Shown here in pieces: positions 23,240 to 33,100 of a stretch of 64,000 nt of DNA (positions are counted from its first letter, which is position 1; every line of letters begins with the position of its first letter). The stretch comes from CAYVAR01 sp964449675 (lineage in GTDB: Bacteria > Patescibacteriota > Microgenomatia > UBA10105 > UBA927): positions 62,001 through 126,000 of the forward strand of contig CAYVAR010000001.1 of assembly GCA_964449675.1 (NCBI GenBank), written 5' to 3'. The notes under the pieces were generated by a model, which ran no database searches, had not been told where the DNA came from, and saw only the letters and a list, made by a program, of their open reading frames with translations. The translations under genes were made by a program, and so were the position numbers.

Positions 23240-25810
23240 ATGACAAAACCGCAACCACCAAAAGGAGTAACACCCAGTAGAGCTGAAGGTGAACCATCAG
23301 GTCAACCTTTTGTTTCTCAAGCTGATCAACCACTTACCCCCCCCAATGCCGCCGCACGTATCCCGGAGGATTCTCCTCAAGCGAAAGACGCGCGAGATGC
23401 GCTGGATACTTTAGCTACACGAGCCACACCAAGCGATATACCAGATGACCTTGCAGATTTTTTTACTGATTCTCCTGGAACAGCTTTAGACACTGAACAA
23501 ATTTTAAAAGATGTCCAAGAAGCAAGACGGGATCCATATGAAAGACGTAGAGAAATAAATCAAGCAGTTGCCGATCCCGAGCATGCCATAACAAAAAAAG
23601 CTAGAGCTCTTGGCGCATCGCTATGGGCGCACCCGGGGGATGAAGCAGTCGTCAGCGAAGCGGTTGCGTTTTTAGGTGAAAACATGAGAGTTGCTCTTCA
23701 AGAGCCTGGACAATTGGGCGTGGGCGATATGATCGGCTTGCTAAAAACGGAATTAGGTGAACTTGAAAGCGGGCAGAGAAGTATTTATAGAAAATTGTCT
23801 GATTTTGAGGCGACTGCAGAAGTTGGAGCAGAACGAAGGACTGGCCAGCAAACGGTTACGGCAACTAAAGCGACGCTCCTGTCTATCTCCGAAGCAGCAT
23901 TTCAATCAGAAGATTTGACTGCTAATAATTTGCATCTTGCAATTTCCGCATTTGAGGCAGCGCAGGTCGATATGATATCTGCTGAACCGGTATGGGCGGT
24001 TGATACGATGGCACGCGCAATTGAAAAAGCAGATATAAACAATCCGGCAATAAGACATGAGCTTGTCGGGATGAAAACTAAAAATATCCTCCAAACAACC
24101 ATGGACATGGATGCTCGTGCAAAAGATGAACAGCCCGAGGCGCTTACGGCGCGAGAAATAATACTTAAAAGATCACTCGAAGCACAACACATAAATGACC
24201 AAATCAAAGAAGCTGCACGACTAGAGGCAGAAAGGGTAGCAAATGCAGAGAAGCTCGCGCGCGCGCTGGAAAGGAAAATGGCAGCAGCAGTGTCTGACGG
24301 AATGACGCAATTTTCCTATCACTTTACCGGAGGAGATGATTATCCTGTTCGATTTACCACCAGTAGCGACGGATCCGGTATCCTACGAGGTGTTTTAGAA
24401 GATGACTATCAGATGTTTGGTGAGGTTAGTCAAAATCATAGTCTTGGAGGAGTGAATGGATATCTTCAGGTATTGGAAAATATTCTTGAAACACCCGGGT
24501 TTGAGGATCGTCTTGTGGAAAAAACAGTTGGAAAGTATTGGAGTGATCCGGCCGGTAAAAGCCGTGAGGATTACAAGCGCGAAGGGAGAGAAAACGAATG
24601 GAACATGTATATGCAGCAACAGGTCCGTATCGAAGTCTATGGAAATGCTCTTGGTATACTTTTTGGAGCGGTAAATGAAGAAGGTCCTCATATGAGTGAG
24701 GATAGACGGGCACTGATATTGCGACGGTCTCTGGAGGTACTTGGCGGCGGGAGGTCATTGGAACAACTTATTTCAGGTAGAGGTGAGCTGTCACCGGAGA
24801 TGAAAATGGTCCGGAAAACACTTACAGAATATATCAAAAATCCTTTTGGCCGAGAGGAAAAAAAGAGAGACGACAGCGAATCTGTGGCAGCCAGACGAAA
24901 AGGGAGACTCAGGACGCTCAAAGATTATGCAGCGCAGGCAGATACTTCAGTGAGTGACAGGCGCAGGCGGAAACAGGAAGAACTTAGACAAAAACAAAAA
25001 GAAAAAGAGGAGCGGCGAGATCGACTGACGGCAAAGAGAACGAAGTCTCAAGAAGCACTTCGGGCTATAGAAAAAGTGAGAGTTGATATGCGTGCGTTAA
25101 AAGAAAAAGCCGCAAGACTAGGACAACTATCATACGCTCCGGTAGAAGAATTTATCACGGTTACTCCAAATGATAACGCAGCAGGAGATCCGCTTGTTGA
25201 TGTAGCTATAAACGAAGATAGATTTAGGATGCGGGAACAAGAAATTGCGCAATTGCGAGAGCAGCTAACTGCGGAGCATGTTGAAAGTCCGGACGAAATG
25301 CGTGCGACGCTCGCACGGCTTGAAACCGATCAGGAATTTGTTCAAGCGATGAGGCCTTCTGTGCAACGAGTAAATGGTCCAGCGTACCAAGGTACAAAAG
25401 AACAAAGAGGAGGGTTTTTGGGAGTTGGCAAGAAGAGACTTGGTGCTATTGCCGCAACTGCATTTGATGAAATTAAACCATTAAGCAAACAAGAAGAATT
25501 ACCCACTTATTTTTCACGAGAGATTGATGATTCTCAACGCAGTATATTTCTTGCACCAGAAAGAGCAAAAACACTTGATGATCTACGCGGGGCTTTAGAA
25601 ATACAGTTAGCAGCAGATGACGTTACGGTCATAGCAGGAGACATTGAAACTGTCGAAGCAGAACTTTCCGGGAGAAGAGCTAGAGGAGCGACGCGATTTG
25701 AAAAACACCGAAATGACTTATCAAATGCGGTTAAGGGTGCCGCTCGAGTATACGTGAAAGACCAACTCTACCAGGCTTTATATCAACAGCATCGGATTTC
25801 ATCGACATAA
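23240..25810 (+). CDS. Orphan 856-residue helical protein
   Basis: No recognised domain. The first 90 residues are Pro/Ala/Asp-rich and probably disordered. Much of the rest is helical and charged, with a strong Arg/Lys/Glu coiled coil near 560-620 (RRRRKQEELRQKQKEKEERR). No signal peptide or membrane helix, so it is cytoplasmic or exported by another route. A strong terminator follows, so it is a single-gene unit. It may be structural. Confidence 0.7.
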   Translation: MTKPQPPKGVTPSRAEGEPSGQPFVSQADQPLTPPNAAARIPEDSPQAKDARDALDTLATRATPSDIPDDLADFFTDSPGTALDTEQILKDVQEARRDPYERRREINQAVADPEHAITKKARALGASLWAHPGDEAVVSEAVAFLGENMRVALQEPGQLGVGDMIGLLKTELGELESGQRSIYRKLSDFEATAEVGAERRTGQQTVTATKATLLSISEAAFQSEDLTANNLHLAISAFEAAQVDMISAEPVWAVDTMARAIEKADINNPAIRHELVGMKTKNILQTTMDMDARAKDEQPEALTAREIILKRSLEAQHINDQIKEAARLEAERVANAEKLARALERKMAAAVSDGMTQFSYHFTGGDDYPVRFTTSSDGSGILRGVLEDDYQMFGEVSQNHSLGGVNGYLQVLENILETPGFEDRLVEKTVGKYWSDPAGKSREDYKREGRENEWNMYMQQQVRIEVYGNALGILFGAVNEEGPHMSEDRRALILRRSLEVLGGGRSLEQLISGRGELSPEMKMVRKTLTEYIKNPFGREEKKRDDSESVAARRKGRLRTLKDYAAQADTSVSDRRRRKQEELRQKQKEKEERRDRLTAKRTKSQEALRAIEKVRVDMRALKEKAARLGQLSYAPVEEFITVTPNDNAAGDPLVDVAINEDRFRMREQEIAQLREQLTAEHVESPDEMRATLARLETDQEFVQAMRPSVQRVNGPAYQGTKEQRGGFLGVGKKRLGAIAATAFDEIKPLSKQEELPTYFSREIDDSQRSIFLAPERAKTLDDLRGALEIQLAADDVTVIAGDIETVEAELSGRRARGATRFEKHRNDLSNAVKGAARVYVKDQLYQALYQQHRISST

Positions 25811-25817
25811 ATAATTA

Positions 25818-25866
25818 GGACTAGCCAATACGCACTGTCCTGGCTAGCCCTGTGGATGTTTTTTTA
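25818..25866 (+). terminator. Intrinsic terminator
   Basis: GGACTAGCCA (25818-25827) pairs with TGGCTAGCCC (25841-25850) with one mismatch, followed after 8 bases by a run of eight T's. Confidence 0.8.
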
Positions 25867-25920
25867 TTGGAGTGTATGCGAGTAGTTTGCTTCACGAGCA
25901 GGCGGGCCTCCAGATTTTTT

Positions 25921-25959
25921 TACCCTCCTTCGCAGAAAGCCACGGGCGTTATCCCGTGG
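25921..25959 (-). terminator. Hairpin after the BRO pseudogene, next to a repeat fragment
   Basis: CCACGGG (25940-25946) pairs with CCCGTGG (25953-25959), just beyond the pseudogene stop. TACCCTCCTTCGC at 25921-25933 is the complement of half of the palindrome upstream of fusA (56148-56160), apparently a broken copy. Confidence 0.5.
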
Positions 25960-25963
25960 AGCT

Positions 25964-26546
25964 TCACTTTTTCAAACGTTTGGTGTTTTGCGACTCTTTG
26001 AGGTAATTGCCAGATGTGGAGACTTTTTGACCGGATTTTCGTTCTAATTCCTTTCGCGCGTTACCAGCAACACTACCACCCTCACGGGCAGCTTGTATAT
26101 TTTGGGGAAACCCTTGGGCGTTTTTGGCGCGGGTAATTTTCGTGGTTGATGCTTCACTAAGCATGGTGAAGATAAGTTCAAGGTCGTCCATATGATCTCG
26201 AAGATTTTGTCTTTTAAGGTGTTTGAATTTTTTGTATTCCGATGGTGTCATGTCAAACGTTGCTTTGGAGATTTCTGCGGTGAGAATAGCGTATTCTCTA
26301 TTTTTTCTCACGTTTCGTTTTTTCCATCGGAGCTTCCAATTTCAACCGTCCGATTTTTTCGGACACTTCAGTATACCCCTCGCGTGTTAGCCTGACTTTG
26401 AGGTCATTCCAGTACTTTCTTGGCCGATCTGATTGAGTAAGGACTGCGATAACATCGATAACCGAAAACCACCATTCGTCCTGGTGAATGGTTCGGCGGA
26501 TTTGTTTACCTTGGAAGAGAGCCAACTGTGTATGTACAGTTTGCAT
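25964..26546 (-). pseudogene. BRO-N/DinD-like protein, internally deleted
   Basis: Two reading frames together cover the ends of one gene. The first (82 codons from ATG 26546) has a BRO-N start: WWFSVIDVIAVLTQ and RKYWNDLKVRL. The second frame carries the DinD-like C-terminus: LTAEISKATFDMTPSEYKKFK, RDHMDDLELIFTMLSEASTTKI and AREGGSVAGNARKELE. The middle of the gene, roughly 100-150 codons in homologues as I know them, is missing. The frames meet at ATGGAAAAAACG (26327-26316), which can encode both an expected DGKK and an EWKKR. Confidence 0.75.
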
Positions 26547-26603
26547 ATTGTTGTAATGGTAGTATATTAAAAAAAGAAATTAAAGACTATTCTCACGGAG
26601 GGC

Positions 26604-26631
26604 TTGACAAGTTTCTTTAGGGAGCTATAAT
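26604..26631 (+). promoter_or_regulatory. Promoter of rpoB-rpoC
   Basis: Consensus TTGACA at 26604 and TATAAT at 26626, 16-base spacer. It gives a leader of about 115 bases before rpoB. Confidence 0.85.
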
Positions 26632-26659
26632 ACATACTAATTGAATAGCCATAAGGCAG

Positions 26660-26686
26660 GCGAACGTTCATTGTTCGCTTCTTTTT
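26660..26686 (+). promoter_or_regulatory. Attenuator-like hairpin in the rpoB leader
   Basis: GCGAAC (26660-26665) pairs with GTTCGC (26673-26678), followed by TTCTTTTTG. It lies inside the transcript, about 70 bases before the rpoB start, where it could terminate early transcripts and tune RNA polymerase supply. Confidence 0.6.
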
Positions 26687-26752
26687 GTCGTTCACTAGAA
26701 TCATAATCGTATTAATTTTTCCATGTACTAGATTTCTTAAAGAAATTATTCG

Positions 26753-29700
26753 ATGGCTAAAGACGGCATTACCACAGAGCGATTGTACTGGGGGAAAACA
26801 GACGTAACGCTTCCTCCTTTTGATCTTACCCTCGTACAACGGGAATCCTACCAGTGGTTTTTAGAAGAAGGCATTAAAGAACTTCTGAGCGAAGTTTCTC
26901 CGATTACAGATTTTACCGGAAAAAATTGGGAACTTACCTTTGGTGATTACTATTTCGGAAGACCCAGACTTACTACGCAACTTGCCCGTGAAAAAGGGTT
27001 GACCTATGACATGCCGCTTAAAGTCACAACGACTCTCACCAACAAACAAACAGGACATCACGTCACCCAGGAAGTATTTCTAGGAGACATACCCGCCATG
27101 ACTGAGCACGGGACGTTTATTATTAACGGCATTGATCGCTGTGTCGTTAATCAACTCGTCCGGTCTCCCGGAATTTTTTTTACTGGGGTTGTTGATCCAT
27201 CTACGGGAAAAACGTTATATAGCGCGGAAATTCGGCCGATGCACGGCAGCTGGCTAGAGTTTATCATCACCCGTAACAACGTGCTCATGGTTAGAATTGA
27301 TAGGCGAAGAAAATTTGTCGCCTCTACATTTTTACGTGCAATAGGACTATCAACCAACGAACAAATCACACAGGTTTTCTCCGATGTTCCCGAAGAGATT
27401 CGTAATAAATTTTTAGAAGCGACATTTGGTAAAGACCCGACAACCAGTCAGGCAGAGGCAGTGCTTGAGCTTTACCGTAAACTTCGACCAGGAGAGCCGA
27501 TTGTACTTGAAAACGCTCAAGAACTTCTAAAAACGATGTTTTTTGACTACAGGCGCTACTCTCTAGAACGGGTTGGTCGCTATAAGATGAATAAGAAATT
27601 AAATATCAATGTACCAAACAGCAAAGATCATTGGATGTTGACTCGGGATGATATCATCGGCAGTATCCGCTATCTTATGAACCTGACCCATGGCGATGGA
27701 GATGTAGACGATATAGATCATTTGGGTAATCGTCGAATACGGAGAGTCGGTGAGCTCGTTGCGACCAATGCGTTTCGCGTCGGACTCTTGCGGCTTGAAC
27801 GGTCAATTCGAGAAAAAATGAGTTTAGCAGGTCCTGCTGCAGAAGATTTGACACCAAGTCAGCTCGTAAACGCTCGACCAATTATCGCCTCAATAAATGA
27901 TTTTTTCCGAACAAGTCAACTCTCAACTATTCTTGATCAGAATAACCCTTTGGCCGAAATAGACAATTTACGCCGACTTACCGTTATGGGTGTCGGCGGT
28001 ATATCACGGGAACGCGCGTCGTTTTCCATCCGAGATATTAATGCCAGCCAGTATGGACGTATTTGTCCGATTCGAAGTCCTGAGGGACCAAACATTGGAC
28101 TCGTTACCTATATGTCTTTATATACGCGGGTTGACGAATATGGATTTTTACAAACGCCATATCGAATCGTTAATAAAGTCGGATCAGGAGATAGCATGAA
28201 AATGAAAGTGACGGATAAAATTGTGTATCTCGACGCAGCAGATGAACAATACCACTATATTACCCATGCTGGGGTGTCTATAGATACCAAGGGCATGATT
28301 TCGGATGAGCGTGTTCCCGTACGCTATAAAGGTGATTTTTTAGAAGCTGATGCACATCTGGTTGAGTATATAGACGTGATTCCTCGACAAGTAGTCGGAG
28401 CACCTGCTTCACTTATTCCCTTTTTAGCTCATGATGAGGCAAATCGTGCGCTTATGGGTACGCATATGCAGTGTCAAGCAGTGCCACTACTTAAACCTCA
28501 GGCGCCAGTTGTGGGAACAGGTATGGAAGCGGCGATTTCAGAGACCATGGGTCGTGTCATTCGTGCAAAAGATGACGGCGTCGTTGGTTACGCAGATGGA
28601 GCAACTGTTGCTATCTTTTATAAAGATGGGCAAGAAGAAACATATACTTGCAACAAATTCATGAGATCAGCGCAATCAACCTGTTATAACCAACGAGTTA
28701 CTGTAGCAACAGGACAAAAAGTAAAAAAGGGCATGGTTATCATTGATGGTCCAGCAAGTGACGCAGGAGAATTAGCACTCGGGGCTAATCTCGTAATCTC
28801 GTACATGAGTTTTGATGGCTTGGGATACGAAGATGCGATCGTCATATCAGATCGATTGGTGAAAGATGATGTATTAACCTCAGTTCACATCGAAGAGTAT
28901 GAGGCAAGTGTGGTTGATACGAAACTTGGACCTGAGGAAACAACTCGGGATATCCCAAACGTAGGAGAAGAAGCGCTTAGAAATCTAGATGAATATGGTA
29001 TTGTCGTTGTCGGTGCTGAGGTGGGACCCAATGATATTCTCGTCGGAAAAATTGCACCCAAAGGAGAAACAGAACTTACTGCAGAAGAACGGCTTTTGCG
29101 CGCTATTTTTGGAGAAAAAGCCCGAGAAGTCCGCGACACCAGTCTACGTATACCACATGGTGAACGAGGGACGGTTATAGATGTCAAAATTTTGGATAAA
29201 GAAAAAGGCGATGAACTCGAGCCGGGAACCAACAGAAAAATTATTGTAAAAGTTGCACAAATGAGAAAAGTAGTTGTAGGAGACAAACTTGCTGGCCGTC
29301 ACGGAAATAAAGGGGTCATTTCAAAAATTGTTCCGGTGTCTGATATGCCATACCTTGCTGATGGCACTGTGGTTGATATCATAATCTCTCCGCTTTCTGT
29401 GCTTTCACGTATGAATCTTGGACAACTTCTTGAAGCACACTTAGGACTCGCTGCAGATAAACTTTCTTTACGAATTGCTTTACCAGTATTTGAAGAAGTT
29501 GCTGAAGGAAAAATTATCGAAAAAATGAAGGAAGCGAAAATACCGGTAAGCGGTAAAAGTGTTTTATTTGACGGACGCACTGGTGAGCAGTTCTCCGAGC
29601 CGGTCGTCGTAGGACTTGGGTATGTTATGAAACTTATCCACATGGTTGAAGATAAAACGCATGCTCGCTCAACTGGTCCCTATTCTTTGGTTACCCAGCA

Positions 29701-30115
29701 ACCGCTTGGTGGAAAAGCACAAATGGGTGGACAACGCTTAGGAGAAATGGAAGTATGGGCACTTGAAGCACATAGAGCAGCGCATGTTCTCCAAGAAATG
29801 CTTACCATAAAATCCGATGATGTTGTGGGTCGCGCTAAAGCATTTGAAGCAATCGTCAAAGGAACAGATATACCAGAGTCAACTGTGCCAGAATCTTTTA
29901 AAGTACTTGTTAAAGAGCTCCAGGCATTAGGACTGAATGTTATGCCGACAGGAGTGGTAATGAGCAAGCCACAAATCGTTGCAGCAGATACAGGAAATTC
30001 TTCATCAAGCCAACCGATACAAGATGACGCAGTCACAAAAGTTGCAGTAGAGTTAGCCAAAGTAAGCGGGGAAGAGGCTGTCGTAGATGAACACATGATT
30101 AAAAAACGTGAGTAA
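26753..30115 (+). CDS. rpoB: RNA polymerase beta subunit
   Basis: Catalytic beta subunit, 1120 residues. Recognisable blocks include the rifampicin-region DQNNPLAEIDNLRRL with RRLTVMGVGGISRERASF, then RICPIRSPEGPNIGL, and GDKLAGRHGNKGVIS and GGKAQMGGQRLGEMEVWALEAH near the end. Compared with DQxNPLSEITHKRRLSALGPGG, several rifampicin-site residues differ (ITHKRR to IDNLRR), so rifampicin response might be altered. rpoC follows after 53 bases containing a hairpin. Confidence 0.98.
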   Translation: MAKDGITTERLYWGKTDVTLPPFDLTLVQRESYQWFLEEGIKELLSEVSPITDFTGKNWELTFGDYYFGRPRLTTQLAREKGLTYDMPLKVTTTLTNKQTGHHVTQEVFLGDIPAMTEHGTFIINGIDRCVVNQLVRSPGIFFTGVVDPSTGKTLYSAEIRPMHGSWLEFIITRNNVLMVRIDRRRKFVASTFLRAIGLSTNEQITQVFSDVPEEIRNKFLEATFGKDPTTSQAEAVLELYRKLRPGEPIVLENAQELLKTMFFDYRRYSLERVGRYKMNKKLNINVPNSKDHWMLTRDDIIGSIRYLMNLTHGDGDVDDIDHLGNRRIRRVGELVATNAFRVGLLRLERSIREKMSLAGPAAEDLTPSQLVNARPIIASINDFFRTSQLSTILDQNNPLAEIDNLRRLTVMGVGGISRERASFSIRDINASQYGRICPIRSPEGPNIGLVTYMSLYTRVDEYGFLQTPYRIVNKVGSGDSMKMKVTDKIVYLDAADEQYHYITHAGVSIDTKGMISDERVPVRYKGDFLEADAHLVEYIDVIPRQVVGAPASLIPFLAHDEANRALMGTHMQCQAVPLLKPQAPVVGTGMEAAISETMGRVIRAKDDGVVGYADGATVAIFYKDGQEETYTCNKFMRSAQSTCYNQRVTVATGQKVKKGMVIIDGPASDAGELALGANLVISYMSFDGLGYEDAIVISDRLVKDDVLTSVHIEEYEASVVDTKLGPEETTRDIPNVGEEALRNLDEYGIVVVGAEVGPNDILVGKIAPKGETELTAEERLLRAIFGEKAREVRDTSLRIPHGERGTVIDVKILDKEKGDELEPGTNRKIIVKVAQMRKVVVGDKLAGRHGNKGVISKIVPVSDMPYLADGTVVDIIISPLSVLSRMNLGQLLEAHLGLAADKLSLRIALPVFEEVAEGKIIEKMKEAKIPVSGKSVLFDGRTGEQFSEPVVVGLGYVMKLIHMVEDKTHARSTGPYSLVTQQPLGGKAQMGGQRLGEMEVWALEAHRAAHVLQEMLTIKSDDVVGRAKAFEAIVKGTDIPESTVPESFKVLVKELQALGLNVMPTGVVMSKPQIVAADTGNSSSSQPIQDDAVTKVAVELAKVSGEEAVVDEHMIKKRE

Positions 30116-30116
30116 T

Positions 30117-30139
30117 ACATGATCAGGTGTTGATCATGT
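30117..30139 (+). promoter_or_regulatory. Hairpin between rpoB and rpoC
   Basis: Perfect 9-bp stem, ACATGATCA/TGATCATGT, with a 5-base loop and no T-run. It may be an mRNA processing or stabilising structure. Confidence 0.5.
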
Positions 30140-30168
30140 TCATTTATCATGTATCAATCTTTGTAGCT

Positions 30169-33100
30169 ATGGATAAAAAAGGAACGTTTGCAAATATTGT
30201 TGACTTTTCAGGTCTTCGCGTGACGCTTGCGTCGCCTGAGACGATAAAATCCTGGTCATACGGGGAAATTACCAAACCTGAAACGATCAACTATCGTACG
30301 CTCAAATCGGAGAAAGACGGATTATTTGACGAGCGAATTTTTGGGCCGACCAAAGACTGGGAGTGTTACTGTGGAAAATATAAACGGATTCGCTATCGCG
30401 GTATTATTTGTGATAAATGCGGTGTAGAAGTGACACAAAGTAAAGTGAGACGCGAACGCATGGGACATATCGCTCTTGCCGCCCCGGTTGCGCATGTATG
30501 GTTTTTCAAAAGTGCTCCGTCAAAACTCTCTCTTCTTTTGGATATAAGCCCGAGAGCGCTTGAGGAAGTCATATACTTTTCGCAGTATTTGGTGACGATG
30601 GTTGATGAAGACAAAAAAAAGTCTGTCCTTGCGCACGTTTCTGATATCGGGAAAAAACGATTACATGATGTTGACGGCCGCCTCAAGGATGAGAAGGGTA
30701 CCCGTCATGAAGCATTTCAAAAAGAGAAAGAAACGTTGAAAGTTCGTTCACTTGGGATAGAAGCCAAAGAGCTTGCCATTTCAGAAATTGATCTTGAGGA
30801 AAAACAAGACCTCGCCCTCATAGAAGAAAATTCAACCAAGGAGAAAGGAAAGATTGAGGAAATCATAAAATCTCTTGAGAGCATAGTACGAAGCATTAAA
30901 CCGCTTTCTACCCTTACAGAAGATGAGTATTTGCGGCTTCTTGAATACGATGCAGCGAACTGTTTTAGTGTTGGCATGGGCGCTGAAGCAATCGTAGAAG
31001 TTGTCAAAAAGCTCGATCTTGATAAGCTCGCTTCTCATCTTCGTGAAGAAATTCAAAATTCTACCGGACAACGCCATATTAAAGCGACGAAGAGGTTACG
31101 TGTTGTTGATGGTATGCGCAAAGCGCAAATTAATCCCTCCTGGATGATTCTTTCGACGCTACCGGTAATTCCGCCTGATCTTCGTCCCATGGTGCAGCTT
31201 ACCGGAGGTCGCTTTGCGACGAGTGATTTAAACGATCTGTATAGACGGGTGATTAATCGCAATAATCGTTTAAAACATTTGATGGACTTAGGTGCACCGG
31301 AGATCATCCTCCGAAACGAAAAACGCATGCTCCAGGAGGCAGTTGACAGTCTCATAGACGCCACACAGCGCCCATCTTCTCGTGCGGTTATCGCACCACT
31401 ACGGTCTCTTTCAGATATGCTTCGTGGTAAACAAGGACGCTTCCGTCAAAACTTACTCGGCAAACGCGTTGATTATTCGGGTCGATCGGTTATCGTCGTA
31501 GGCCCTGAGCTTAAATTGACGCAGTGCGGTATCCCTAAAGAAATGGCTCTTGAAATGTTTAAGCCGTTTGTACTTCGAGAACTCATTGTCCGCGGTATAG
31601 CGCCAAATGTCAAAAATGCGAAAAATGTTCTAGAGCGCAGAACTCCAGAGGTTTTTGACATTTTAGAAGAGATTACAAAAAATCATCCGGTTCTTCTTAA
31701 TCGTGCGCCGACACTTCATAAGCTTGGTATCCAAGCGTTTTATCCGATTCTTATTGAAGGGGCTGCTTTGCGTATTCACCCTTGTGTCTGCGCCGGTTAT
31801 AACGCTGATTTTGATGGTGATCAAATGGCGGTTCATATCCCGCTTGGTAGCGAAAGTCAGCATGAAGCCATTCACCTCATGTTGCCAACCCATAATTTGC
31901 TTAAGCCTGCTGATGGCTCACCGATCACTGTACCGAATAAAGAAATGGTACTAGGGTGTTATTATCTGACAACGAACCAAGAAGATTTGATAAAAGACGA
32001 GAAGCAGTTGCCACTTTTTAGTGATACAAGGACGGCGATATATGTCTATCAAACAGGAACATTGTTGTTGCGGGAGCCAATACGCGTGATGATTGCAGGA
32101 TCCGCGATGGTTACGACGGTGGGTAAAATCCTTTTTAACGAAATTCTGCCACAAGCACTTCGCTTCATCAATACACCGGTCAAAGCAGCAACGGTAAAAA
32201 CTATTATTACAAAAGCGCTAAGTCTTTACCCGAAAGAAGACGTCGTGACACTCATCGATGCGATAAAAACCATTGGATTTTGGGGAGCGACGCTTTGTGG
32301 TGGACTATCTGTTTCTGTATTTGATTGTGAAATGATTCCAGAGAAAGCGGAAATTCTTTCTGAGGCAGAAAATAAAGTCACTGAGATAGATAATAATTAT
32401 CAACAGGGACTCATCACGCTTGAAGAGAAAAAACGATTAAGCAATGAAGTATGGATTGAGATTACAGAAAAAATAGCAGATATGACGTGGCAAAAACTTC
32501 CGGCAGACAATCCTGTCAAGATGATAATAGACTCAGGGAGCGCCCGCGCATCCAAAGACCAACTCAAACAACTTTCTGCAATAAAAGGGCTTGTGGTTGA
32601 TCCACTTGGAAAAATTGTAGAACTTCCGACGAAAAGCAACTACCGTGAGGGACTTGAAATATTTGAATACGTCACAAGTACCCGTGGATCCCGGAAAGGT
32701 TTGACAGATTCGGCACTCAAAACCGCCGATGCGGGATACCTTACGCGACGATTGGTAGACATAGCTCATGAAGCAATCATACGGATAGCTGACTGTGGTA
32801 CGAGTGAAGGATTTGATATCAGTCGAAACGAAAAGCGCCAGACGTCATTATCAGTGCGAGTCATCGGTAGATATACGGCAGGAGATATTACCGCACCCAA
32901 TAGTAAAAAGATTTTAGTGAAAAAAGGAGAGCTTATTGCAGAAAAGCATGCAAAACTTTTCGAAGAACACGGAGTTACTGAAGTACTTGTGCGTTCACCG
33001 ATTACCTGTCAGGCACAAGTAGGGCTTTGTGTCAAATGCTATGGCCGAGATTATGCAACGGGAACGGATGTAGAAAACGGTACGCCGGTTGGAGTCATCG

